From Candidatus Bipolaricaulota bacterium (lineage in GTDB: Bacteria; Bipolaricaulota; Bipolaricaulia; Bipolaricaulales; Bipolaricaulaceae), in NCBI GenBank assembly GCA_027027485.1, contig JALVLL010000248.1, positions 1-7,351 of the forward strand: a DNA stretch of 7,351 nucleotides, given 5' to 3'. Below are positions 1 through 5,979 of this stretch, piece after piece (within the stretch, counting starts at the first letter, position 1; each line of letters starts with the position of its first letter). The notes under the pieces were generated by a model, which was given only the letters and a program-made list of their open reading frames with translations, was not told the DNA's origin and did not search any database. A program made the translations under genes and the position numbers.

Positions 1-1
1 C

Positions 2-847
2 TCCGGGGTCCGGGTGGTGGTGAACCCGCTCCTTTCCTGCGCGGAACGGGGCCTTCCCCCTTGCCCCCGTTGCGCCGTGGGGGAGGACGGGGCCTGTCTC
101 AACGTGGCCGAAGGGAGGTTCTCCCCCGGGATGCTGGGGTATTGCCGGGATCTCCCCGGCGGCTGGGGGGAGGGGTTGGTAGCCTCCCCAGAACGGATCC
201 ACGAGGTGCCTAGAGGGGTTCCCGACGCGCGGGCGGTCCTGGCCGAGCCCTTGGCCGTGGTGCTCAGGGGATTGCGGGCGGTGCCCGAGGTCGGGAGGAA
301 GGTACTGGTGATCGGGGCCGGCACCATCGGCCTGCTCTCCCTGACGGCCATCAAGCTCCTGCGGGAGGGGACGGAGGTGCATGTGGTGGCCCGATACGGG
401 TCCCAGGCCCGGTTGGCCCGGGAGCTTGGGGCGGAGGCGGTTCACGGTTCGGTATGGGAGGCCCTCCGAGGGGTGGGCCGTCTCTACCGGGCGCCCTTCG
501 GGCTTCGGGCCACCCGAGGTGGCTTCCCCACTGTGATCGTGGCCGCCGGAAGCACCGGGGCCTTTTCCCAAGCCCTGTGGGCCGTCGCCGAGGGGGGAAC
601 CGTCCTCCTCTTAGGGGGCACCGGCCCCGGCCGCTTCGACCTCTCGCCGCTCTGGTTCCGCGATCTCGTGGTGGTGGGGAGCTATACCTATTCCCGGGAG
701 GACTTCCGCCGGGCGGTCAAGCTCCTGCCCGAGGCGAGGGGATGCGAGAGGCTAATTACCCATACCTTCCCTTTGGAGAGTTGGCGGACCGCCTTGGAGG
801 TCCTGCGGCGACACCGGGGGGTGAAAGCGGCCTTCAAGCCGGGCTAG
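2..847 (+). CDS. Zinc-binding medium-chain alcohol/polyol dehydrogenase (5'-truncated by window edge)
   Basis: This is the C-terminal part of a zinc-dependent medium-chain dehydrogenase (MDR), which oxidises an alcohol or polyol with NAD(P)+. The frame is open from base 2 with no start codon in view, so the upstream part (roughly 70-80 residues, including the first catalytic zinc ligands) lies outside the window. Four cysteine codons at 38, 62, 71 and 95 form the structural zinc lobe. The first is separated from the other three by an RGLPP-containing insert instead of the usual C-x2-C-x2-C-x7-C spacing. The EPLAV segment that follows is the family's glutamate region, and the Rossmann GAGTIG motif lies at 314-331. 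After the second strand the protein has an Ala-Arg instead of the acidic residue typical of NAD-users, which hints at NADP preference (inference). The substrate cannot be told. The gene ends in TAG 11 bases from the convergent tRNA gene, with no visible terminator between them. Confidence 0.9.
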   Translation, partial: SGVRVVVNPLLSCAERGLPPCPRCAVGEDGACLNVAEGRFSPGMLGYCRDLPGGWGEGLVASPERIHEVPRGVPDARAVLAEPLAVVLRGLRAVPEVGRKVLVIGAGTIGLLSLTAIKLLREGTEVHVVARYGSQARLARELGAEAVHGSVWEALRGVGRLYRAPFGLRATRGGFPTVIVAAGSTGAFSQALWAVAEGGTVLLLGGTGPGRFDLSPLWFRDLVVVGSYTYSREDFRRAVKLLPEARGCERLITHTFPLESWRTALEVLRRHRGVKAAFKPG

Positions 848-858
848 ACCCAACAAAC

Positions 859-935
859 TGGTCGGAGCGACCGGATTTGAACCGGTGACCTCTGGCCCCC
901 CATGCCAGCGCGCTACCAGGCTGCGCTACGCTCCG
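859..935 (-). tRNA. tRNA-Pro (anticodon GGG)
   Basis: The minus strand folds into a full 77-nt cloverleaf. It has a 7-bp acceptor stem (CGGAGCG/CGCTCCG), U8-A9, a 4-bp D stem with the AGCCTGGTA loop, a 5-bp anticodon stem (CTGGC/GCCAG) with loop ATGGGGG, a 5-nt variable loop and a T stem ACCGG/CCGGT with loop TTCAAAT. It ends in discriminator A plus an encoded CCA. The anticodon GGG lies at 899-901 and reads the proline codons CCC and CCU. C1-G72 with A73 is the bacterial tRNA-Pro identity set; archaeal and eukaryotic tRNA-Pro use G1-C72. This is the best taxonomic marker in the window. The gene has its own promoter just upstream. No T-rich terminator follows it before the end of the convergent dehydrogenase gene. 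Confidence 0.97.
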
Positions 936-948
936 ACCCGACATTTTA

Positions 949-977
949 ATCCTACCCAACTGCCGGCCCCTTGCCAA
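949..977 (-). promoter_or_regulatory. Sigma-70-type promoter of tRNA-Pro
   Basis: On the minus strand, a TTGGCA -35 box (977-972) is followed by a 17-base spacer and a TAGGAT -10 box (954-949). The predicted start site near 942 is about 7 bases before the mature tRNA 5' end at 935. Spacing and position are those expected of a bacterial stable-RNA promoter. It lies downstream of the rtcB terminator, so the tRNA does not depend on read-through from that operon. Confidence 0.75.
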
Positions 978-1004
978 GATCTTTGGGGTTGAGGTTTGGG
1001 GGGC

Positions 1005-1037
1005 AAAAAAGAAAAACGCCGCGCTTTCCGCGCGGCG
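1005..1037 (-). terminator. Rho-independent terminator of the thpR-archease-rtcB operon
   Basis: A perfect 8-bp GC stem (1017-1024 with 1030-1037) closes a 5-base loop. On the minus strand it is followed directly by TTTTTCTTTTTT (1016-1005). It lies about 40 bases beyond the rtcB stop codon and just upstream of the tRNA promoter. On the plus strand the tract is A-rich and precedes the hairpin, so the signal works in the minus direction only. Confidence 0.9.
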
Positions 1038-1050
1038 CAACTTATATATA

Positions 1051-1089
1051 TGACACCCGGCCCAAGGGTGTCAAGGGATCAACCCTTGA
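1051..1089 (-). other. Two overlapping, mutually exclusive hairpins around the rtcB stop codon
   Basis: TGACACCC (1051-1058) pairs with GGGTGTCA (1066-1073) around a 7-base loop. TCAAGGG (1071-1077) pairs with CCCTTGA (1083-1089) around a 5-base loop that overlaps the stop codon at 1079-1081. The two stems share bases 1071-1073, so they cannot both form fully. In the rtcB mRNA the second hairpin comes first, holding the stop codon, and the true terminator hairpin follows after an AU-rich stretch. Neither of these two stems is followed by a U tract. A role in 3'-end protection or RNA processing is possible but not shown. Confidence 0.6.
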
Positions 1090-2524
1090 TGCATACCAGG
1101 GGGCGCACCCGGGCCACCTTGGCGTTCAATCCGGCCCCCACGGCTGCTTCCACCACCAAATCCACGTCCTTATAAGCAAGGGGCGCTTCCTCGGCCGCCC
1201 CGGCGTAGGAGTGGGCCTTCACGATGATGCCCTTGGCCTTCAGGTCCTGGATGATCTTCTCGCCGCGCCACTTGCGCTTGGCCTGTGCCCGGGACATGGC
1301 GCGGCCCGCCCCGTGGACCCCGGAGCCGAAGACCTTCCGCATCCCGATCTCGGTTCCCCGGAGGATATACGAGGCGGTGCCCATGGTGCCGCCCACGAAG
1401 ATGGGATGGCCCACCTCGCGGTACTTGGGCGGGTTCTCGGGCCGGCCGGGGCCGAAGGCCCGGGTGGAGCCCTTGCGGTGCACCAGGACCTCCTTCTCCG
1501 CCCCGTTCACCACGTGACGCTCGAACTTCACGTTGTTGTGGCCCACGTCGTAGAGGGTTTTGATCTCGTGGAACTTGAGCCCGAAGATGGGACACAGGGC
1601 CTCGCGCACGAGGTGCGCCAGCACCTGCCTGTTGGCGAAGGCGCAGTTTATCCCGGCGTAGACGGCGGAGATGTAGCGCTGCCCCTCGGGGGATTTGATG
1701 GGGGCGCACACGAGCTCCTTCTCCCGGATGGGGATCCCGTACTTGCGCGAGGCCTTCTCCAGCTCCTTGATGTAGTCCTGGCCGATCTGGTGCCCCAGGG
1801 CCCGGGAGCCGCAGTGGATGGCGATGAGGACCTGGTCCCGTTCGATCCCGTAGGCAGCGGCGGCCCTCTCGTCGTAGATCTCCTCCACGTATTGAACCTC
1901 GAGGTAGTGGTTACCAGAGCCCAGGGTCCCCACCTGCTTGAACTGGCGCTGTTTGGCCTTGACGGAGACCGCCGCGGGGTCGGCGCCCTCCATCCTCCCG
2001 CCTTCCTCGATGTACTCGAGGTCCTCCGGGATCCCATAGCCCCGCTCCAGGGCGAAGTGGGCCCCCTTTCGCAGGACCTCGTCGATCTCCTCGATGGAGA
2101 GCTTGAGCTCCCCCTCGGATCCGAGGCCGGCGGGGATGTGGTGGAAGAGCTTGTCGGCTACCTCCTCCTTCACGGCCTCGATGTCGTGGCGGTGGAGGGG
2201 GGTGACGAGGACCCTGACCCCGCAGTTTATGTCGTAGCCCACCCCTCCCATGGCCACGATCCCGTCGTCATCGGGATCGAAGGCCGCGACGCCCCCGATG
2301 GGGAAGCCGTACCCGGGGTGGATGTCGGGCATGGCGATGGCGGCCTTCACGATCCCGGGGAGCGAGGCCACGTTCCGCACCTGCTCCAGGGCGTTCCACT
2401 CGTGGCCCTTCTGCTCTAGGAGCGGCTTTATGATGGCCTCCGAGGCGTAGATCCGCCCCGGGACCCTCATATCCCCCTCTTTGGGGATCTCCCACTCCCA
2501 ATCGTTGACCTTGTTGACCTTCAT
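1079..2524 (-). CDS. rtcB: RNA-splicing ligase RtcB (long, archaeal/metazoan-type form)
   Basis: RtcB is a cytoplasmic Mn2+/GTP-dependent ligase that joins RNA 2',3'-cyclic-phosphate or 3'-phosphate ends to 5'-OH ends, in tRNA splicing or RNA repair. The 481-residue product is colinear with Pyrococcus RtcB. Visible active-site residues are D98 and C101 (in GYDINCGVR), H206 (GSGNHYLEV), H237 (HCGSR), H329 (DVGHNN) and H404 (GSGVHGAGR, the guanylylated histidine), with K480 next to the C-terminus. No intein interrupts the gene, although archaeal rtcB genes often carry one. The ATG at 2524 is preceded by a purine-rich Shine-Dalgarno stretch containing GGAGGAGGA (2537-2529). The archease gene ends 19 bases upstream, so the two are co-transcribed. 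Typical bacterial rtcBA operons carry rtcA and the sigma-54 activator rtcR. Neither is here, so control differs. Confidence 0.97.
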   Translation of the reverse strand: MKVNKVNDWEWEIPKEGDMRVPGRIYASEAIIKPLLEQKGHEWNALEQVRNVASLPGIVKAAIAMPDIHPGYGFPIGGVAAFDPDDDGIVAMGGVGYDINCGVRVLVTPLHRHDIEAVKEEVADKLFHHIPAGLGSEGELKLSIEEIDEVLRKGAHFALERGYGIPEDLEYIEEGGRMEGADPAAVSVKAKQRQFKQVGTLGSGNHYLEVQYVEEIYDERAAAAYGIERDQVLIAIHCGSRALGHQIGQDYIKELEKASRKYGIPIREKELVCAPIKSPEGQRYISAVYAGINCAFANRQVLAHLVREALCPIFGLKFHEIKTLYDVGHNNVKFERHVVNGAEKEVLVHRKGSTRAFGPGRPENPPKYREVGHPIFVGGTMGTASYILRGTEIGMRKVFGSGVHGAGRAMSRAQAKRKWRGEKIIQDLKAKGIIVKAHSYAGAAEEAPLAYKDVDLVVEAAVGAGLNAKVARVRPLVCIKG

Positions 2525-2543
2525 CCCTTCCTCCTCCGTGCCG

Positions 2544-2966
2544 CTACAAGTCTACCACACATTGGGCGATGTAGTGGGAGTTCGCCTTCCCCACCCGGAC
2601 GCCGTAGTAGGTGGCGGCCTTCACCTCCACGCCGGGCTTGTGGCGCTCGGGATCCAAGGGCTCCCCCCACGCCTTCCCCTTGGCGACCCAGGTCCCGTCG
2701 CGCCTCTCGATCCTCACCTCGAACCGGGAGAAGACCATCCCCTCGAGGTCCTTGAGGGCGAGGAGCTCCCCGAGCCACGAGACGAAGAGGACCTCCAGGG
2801 TCTCCGCCTCGACCTCCACCGGCACGGCCCGCTCCGGCCGCACCGCATCGATGTCCACCATCAGGGAGAACATCCCCCGGGCGGCCTCGCAGAAGGCCTC
2901 CTCCAGGGTCTCCCCGATCCCCCGGACACCGGCATCCGCCTCGTGCTCCAGGATCTCGTACGGCAT
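2544..2966 (-). CDS. Archease, RtcB-activating protein
   Basis: Archease is a small metal-binding chaperone-like factor that speeds guanylylation and turnover of RtcB and broadens its nucleotide use. The product is 140 residues if it starts at the ATG at 2966, or 141 from the adjacent ATG at 2969. The N-terminal motif is HEADAG instead of the usual H-T-A-D-x-G; the conserved Asp is kept (residue 12 counted from the 2969 start). The TLEEAF helix, a GEPLD..H segment, EVKAATYYGV and a C-terminal VVDL with the penultimate Asp also match the family. The ATG at 2969 overlaps the thpR stop (ATGA) and a GGGAGGGGG stretch sits just before it. Translational coupling is likely, and the second ATG has the better Shine-Dalgarno distance. 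The rtcB gene follows 19 bases downstream, the classic archease-rtcB pairing. Confidence 0.95.
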   Translation of the reverse strand: MPYEILEHEADAGVRGIGETLEEAFCEAARGMFSLMVDIDAVRPERAVPVEVEAETLEVLFVSWLGELLALKDLEGMVFSRFEVRIERRDGTWVAKGKAWGEPLDPERHKPGVEVKAATYYGVRVGKANSHYIAQCVVDL

Positions 2967-3517
2967 CATCCCCCTCCCAGGGGAACGCGGAAAAGCGGCG
3001 TGTAGATCGGCCCCTCGGGCCTGAGGGTTGACCGCATGAGGGTGATTTCCCGGACCTCGATGGAGAGGGGTTCCGGCTTCACCCCTTGGAGCGATCCCCC
3101 GAGGTCCCTGGGGCGCTTGAAGCGGGCCAGGGTCACATGGGGCTTGGGTTCCTTGGTCTCAGGCTTGAAGCCGAGCTTCCTCACCTCCTCCTCCATGGCC
3201 GTGGCCAGCCTCACGAACTCCTCTCCCCCCTCCAAGGCTCCGAGCCAGATGACCCGGGCCCTGCCCGGGGCCGGGAAGGCCCCGAGGGACCCGAGCCTCA
3301 TGTGGAAGGGGGCGAACCGGGCCGCCACCCTGTGGGCAAGCTCCCGGAGCTCCCCGACTTTCCCCTCGTCCACCTCCCCGAGGAAGCGCAGGGTGAGGTG
3401 GAGGTTCTGTGGCGGGACCCATTTCCCCTGGCCGCAGCGGACTTTGAGCTCCTGGATCATCCTCCCCAGGCGCTCCTTTGCCCTTTCCTCGAGATCCACA
3501 CAGAAAAAGAGGCGCAC
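2966..3517 (-). CDS. thpR: RNA 2',3'-cyclic phosphodiesterase ThpR (LigT/2'-5' RNA ligase family)
   Basis: This is a 2H-phosphoesterase that opens RNA 2',3'-cyclic phosphate to a 2'-phosphate. The family also shows weak 2'-5' RNA ligase activity in vitro. The two catalytic HxTx motifs are intact: HLTL at residues 40-43 and HVTL at 127-130, counting from the GTG at 3517. I prefer this GTG start (183 aa) because family members begin with an xRLFFxxDL strand and are about 180 residues long. An upstream in-frame ATG at 3574 would add 19 unconserved residues and run through both divergent promoters. A TATAAT box lies exactly 7 bases before the GTG and there is no good Shine-Dalgarno, so the mRNA may be leaderless. 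The gene is first in the operon. Its TGA overlaps the archease start, so ThpR and the RtcB pair should be made together. Confidence 0.93.
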   Translation of the reverse strand: MRLFFCVDLEERAKERLGRMIQELKVRCGQGKWVPPQNLHLTLRFLGEVDEGKVGELRELAHRVAARFAPFHMRLGSLGAFPAPGRARVIWLGALEGGEEFVRLATAMEEEVRKLGFKPETKEPKPHVTLARFKRPRDLGGSLQGVKPEPLSIEVREITLMRSTLRPEGPIYTPLFRVPLGGG

Positions 3518-3524
3518 GTCGTCG

Positions 3525-3530
3525 ATTATA
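3525..3530 (-). promoter_or_regulatory. -10 box of the thpR-archease-rtcB operon
   Basis: A consensus TATAAT lies on the minus strand 7 bases before the thpR GTG at 3517. This places the transcription start at or one base before the start codon. I see no convincing -35 box at 16-18 bases. A TATAAT-N7-start arrangement is the form described for leaderless genes in Deinococcus-Thermus bacteria. Confidence 0.55.
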
Positions 3531-3568
3531 CCGCAGTCCCCTCTATGGAAGCTCCGTTCCGACGGCGG

Positions 3569-3589
3569 TATCATCGCTTTTTAGGAGGT
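3569..3589 (+). promoter_or_regulatory. Probable -10 box and Shine-Dalgarno of the CDC48-type gene
   Basis: TATCAT (3569-3574) is one base from the -10 consensus, with only a weak -35 candidate (TGGAAG, 3546-3551) at 17 bases. AGGAGGT (3583-3589), a full match to the anti-Shine-Dalgarno, sits 5 bases before the ATG at 3595. The predicted leader would be only about 14 bases. The Shine-Dalgarno is secure; the promoter is tentative. Confidence 0.5.
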
Positions 3590-3594
3590 AGAAA

Positions 3595-5928
3595 ATGCCA
3601 AGAAGACCCAACCGAGATCGGGAAGGGAAGGACACCGTGACCCTGAAGCTCAAGGTCGCGGAGGCCTATCAGCAGGATGTGGGGAGGGGGATCGCGCGGA
3701 TCTCCCGCTCCCACATGCACAAGCTCGGGGTGCAGCCCGGTGATCCCATCGCCATAAAGGGCAACCGCCTCACCGGGGCCATCGCCGCCCCGGCCTTCCG
3801 CCAGGACGAGGGCGTGGACATCATCCGCCTGGACGGGCTTTTGCGATCGAACGCCGGCACCAGCATCGGCGACACCGTGGAGGTCCAGAAGGCCAAGTGG
3901 AAGGAGGCCACCCATGTCACCCTGGCCCCGGCGAGAAAAGGCCTTCGCCTCATCGCCTCGCCGGAGAACTTGAGGCCGGTGCTCGTGGGGCGCGTGGTGC
4001 ACGTGGGGGACGTGATCTCCACCACCTCCATGCAGCCCCCGGAGTCCCCCTTCGGCGGGGATCTCTTGGTGGACCGTGTATTCCGGGACTTCTTCCAGTT
4101 CGCCTCTTTCGGGCTGGGGGAGATCCGGCTCAAGGTGGTCTCCACCACCCCCTCGGGGATCGTGCGCATCACCCAGAACACCGAGATCGAGCTCCTGCCG
4201 GAGTACGTGGAGGTGGCCGAACGCGGCCGGGAGATCCCGGAGGTCACCTACGAGGACATCGGGGGCATGAAGGACGTGATCCCCAAGATCCGGGAGATGG
4301 TGGAGCTCCCCCTCAAGAAGCCGGAGCTCTTCGATCGGTTGGGGATCGAGCCCCCGAAGGGGGTGTTGCTTTACGGGCCCCCGGGGACGGGGAAGACCCT
4401 CCTGGCCAAGGCGGTGGCCCACGAGACAGAGGCGCATTTCATCGCCATAAACGGCCCGGAGATCATGTCCCGCTACTACGGCGAGTCCGAGGAGAGGCTC
4501 CGCCAGGTCTTCGAGGAGGCCGAGAAGAACGCCCCGGCCATCATCTTCATCGACGAGCTCGACTCCATCGCCCCCAAGCGCTCTGAGGTCACGGGCGAGG
4601 TGGAGCGGCGGGTGGTGGCCCAGCTCCTCACCCTGATGGACGGCCTCAAGGAGCGCCGGAACGTGATCGTGATCGGGGCCACCAACCGCATCGACGCCAT
4701 AGACCCGGCCCTCAGGCGCCCCGGGCGCTTCGACCGGGAGATCGAGATCCGTCCCCCGGACCGAGAGGGCAGGAAGGAGATCCTCATGATCCACACCCGG
4801 GGGATGCCCCTGGCCCCGGATGTGAACCTCGATGAGTACGCCGACCTCACCCACGGGTTCGTGGGGAGCGACCTCGCCGCGCTCTGCCGGGAGGCGGCCA
4901 TGAACGCCCTGAGAAGGGTCCTCCCCAAGATCGACCTCGACCAGGAGACCATCCCCAAGGAGGTCCTGGACGAACTCATCGTGAAACGGGAGGACTTCGA
5001 CAAGGCCCTCAAAGAGGTGCGGCCCTCGGCCATGCGGGAGGTCCTCATCGAGGTCCCCCGGGTGAGGTGGGAGGACATCGGCGGGCTCGATGAGGTGAAG
5101 CAGCTACTGCGGGAGGCGGTGGAGCTTCCCCTCAAGAACCCGGATGCCTTCCGCAGGCTCGGGATCACCCCTCCCAAGGGGATCCTCCTCTACGGCCCCC
5201 CGGGGACGGGGAAGACCATGCTGGCCAAGGCCGTGGCCACCGAATCCCAGGCCAACTTCATCGCCGCCAAGGGCTCGGACCTCCTCTCCAAGTGGTACGG
5301 GGAGTCGGAGCAGAGGATCGCGGAGGTCTTCCGCAAGGCGCGGCAGGTGGCCCCGGCGGTGATCTTCCTCGATGAGCTCGATTCCCTGGCCCCGCGGCGC
5401 GGCACGGCCTTCGGCGAGCCCCACGTCACCGAGAGGATCGTGAACCAGCTCCTCTCGGAGATGGACGGGCTGGAGGAGCTCCGGGGGGTGGTGGTGATCG
5501 GGGCCACCAACCGACCGGACATCATCGATCCGGCGCTCTTGCGCCCGGGCCGCTTCGATGAGCTCATCTACGTGCCGGTCCCCGACTACAAGGCGAGGCT
5601 TGCCATCTTCAAGGTCCACACCCGGGAGATGCCCCTGGCCGAGGACGTGGACCTGGAGGAGCTCGCCCGCCGCACCGAGGGGTATTCGGGCGCCGACATC
5701 GCCGAGGTCTGCCGCAAGGCGGGGAGGCTTGCGCTGCGGGAGGACATCAACGCCACCGAGGTCAAGATGAAGCACTTCGAGGAAGCCCTCTCCCAGACCC
5801 CGCCCTCCATCCCGCCGGAGCTCGACGCCTATTACCGGGGCCTCCAGGCGAAGCTCCGCAAGGCCTCGCGCCAGGTGGGCTTCACCCCGGCCGAGGAAAA
5901 GGCGGGGGCGGCGGTCGAGGGCTCCTGA
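3595..5928 (+). CDS. CDC48/VAT-family tandem AAA+ ATPase
   Basis: The 777-residue product is a hexameric ATP-driven unfoldase of the CDC48/p97/VAT type, which pulls proteins out of complexes by threading them through its pore. Residues about 10-190 form the two-part Cdc48 N domain (double-psi barrel with GRGIARISRSHMHKLG, then the second subdomain). D1 has Walker A GPPGTGKT at 261-268, Walker B with D320/E321, arginine-finger region R374-R378 and an aromatic pore loop Y294-Y295. D2 has Walker A at 534-541, Walker B with D593/E594, R650/R653 and pore loop W567-Y568. Both rings therefore look catalytically complete, with VAT-like aromatic pore loops. The short tail ends in VEGS and lacks the HbYX motif used to dock on 20S proteasomes. 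The gene diverges from the RNA-ligation operon and ends in its own terminator. This family is universal in archaea and eukaryotes and patchy in bacteria. Confidence 0.96.
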   Translation: MPRRPNRDREGKDTVTLKLKVAEAYQQDVGRGIARISRSHMHKLGVQPGDPIAIKGNRLTGAIAAPAFRQDEGVDIIRLDGLLRSNAGTSIGDTVEVQKAKWKEATHVTLAPARKGLRLIASPENLRPVLVGRVVHVGDVISTTSMQPPESPFGGDLLVDRVFRDFFQFASFGLGEIRLKVVSTTPSGIVRITQNTEIELLPEYVEVAERGREIPEVTYEDIGGMKDVIPKIREMVELPLKKPELFDRLGIEPPKGVLLYGPPGTGKTLLAKAVAHETEAHFIAINGPEIMSRYYGESEERLRQVFEEAEKNAPAIIFIDELDSIAPKRSEVTGEVERRVVAQLLTLMDGLKERRNVIVIGATNRIDAIDPALRRPGRFDREIEIRPPDREGRKEILMIHTRGMPLAPDVNLDEYADLTHGFVGSDLAALCREAAMNALRRVLPKIDLDQETIPKEVLDELIVKREDFDKALKEVRPSAMREVLIEVPRVRWEDIGGLDEVKQLLREAVELPLKNPDAFRRLGITPPKGILLYGPPGTGKTMLAKAVATESQANFIAAKGSDLLSKWYGESEQRIAEVFRKARQVAPAVIFLDELDSLAPRRGTAFGEPHVTERIVNQLLSEMDGLEELRGVVVIGATNRPDIIDPALLRPGRFDELIYVPVPDYKARLAIFKVHTREMPLAEDVDLEELARRTEGYSGADIAEVCRKAGRLALREDINATEVKMKHFEEALSQTPPSIPPELDAYYRGLQAKLRKASRQVGFTPAEEKAGAAVEGS

Positions 5929-5950
5929 GAGGTTCCTCGGGACGCTATGG

Positions 5951-5979
5951 ACGGGGCGCGGTCACGCGCCCCGTTTTCT
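5951..5979 (+). terminator. Rho-independent terminator of the CDC48-type gene
   Basis: A 10-bp, mostly G/C stem (5951-5960 with 5965-5974) with a GTCA tetraloop is followed by TTTCT on the plus strand, 22 bases after the ATPase stop codon. The T tract is short and overlaps the stop codon of the convergent DUF763 gene. On the minus strand no T tract follows the hairpin, so any effect on DUF763 transcripts would be weaker. Confidence 0.8.

Noticed and set aside
848..858. Terminator between the dehydrogenase and tRNA genes
   Set aside because: Only 11 bases lie between the two genes and I see no T tract. The tRNA itself may act as a structural stop, but that is not supported as a terminator.
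834..1040. A 68-codon frame on the minus strand spanning the tRNA
   Set aside because: Its VAQPGSALAWGARGHRFKS segment is simply tRNA-Pro translated, a frequent false protein call.
1042..1050. TTATATATA (and TTATAAAT at 7107-7114) as archaeal TATA boxes, implying an archaeon
   Set aside because: The tRNA-Pro acceptor end, encoded CCA, T-tract terminators and tRNA promoter spacing are bacterial. The A/T boxes fit as -10 elements.
971..2419. A 482-codon open frame on the plus strand
   Set aside because: It is the antisense of rtcB. Its low-complexity Gly/Leu/Asp/His-rich product matches no family, as expected for shadow frames in GC-rich coding DNA.
3518..3574. N-terminal extension of ThpR from the ATG at 3574
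   Set aside because: The added 19 residues are unlike the family, would remove the divergent promoter space, and have no Shine-Dalgarno. The GTG at 3517 fits family length and the TATAAT spacing.
3571..4854. A 427-codon open frame on the minus strand
   Set aside because: It is antisense to the CDC48-type gene, whose motifs are unambiguous. The shadow product is rich in His, Gly and Leu with no domain.
4375..5217. Repeat within the ATPase gene (two identical GPPGTGKT regions with similar DNA)
   Set aside because: This is the ancient D1/D2 duplication of the CDC48 family, not a recent repeat.
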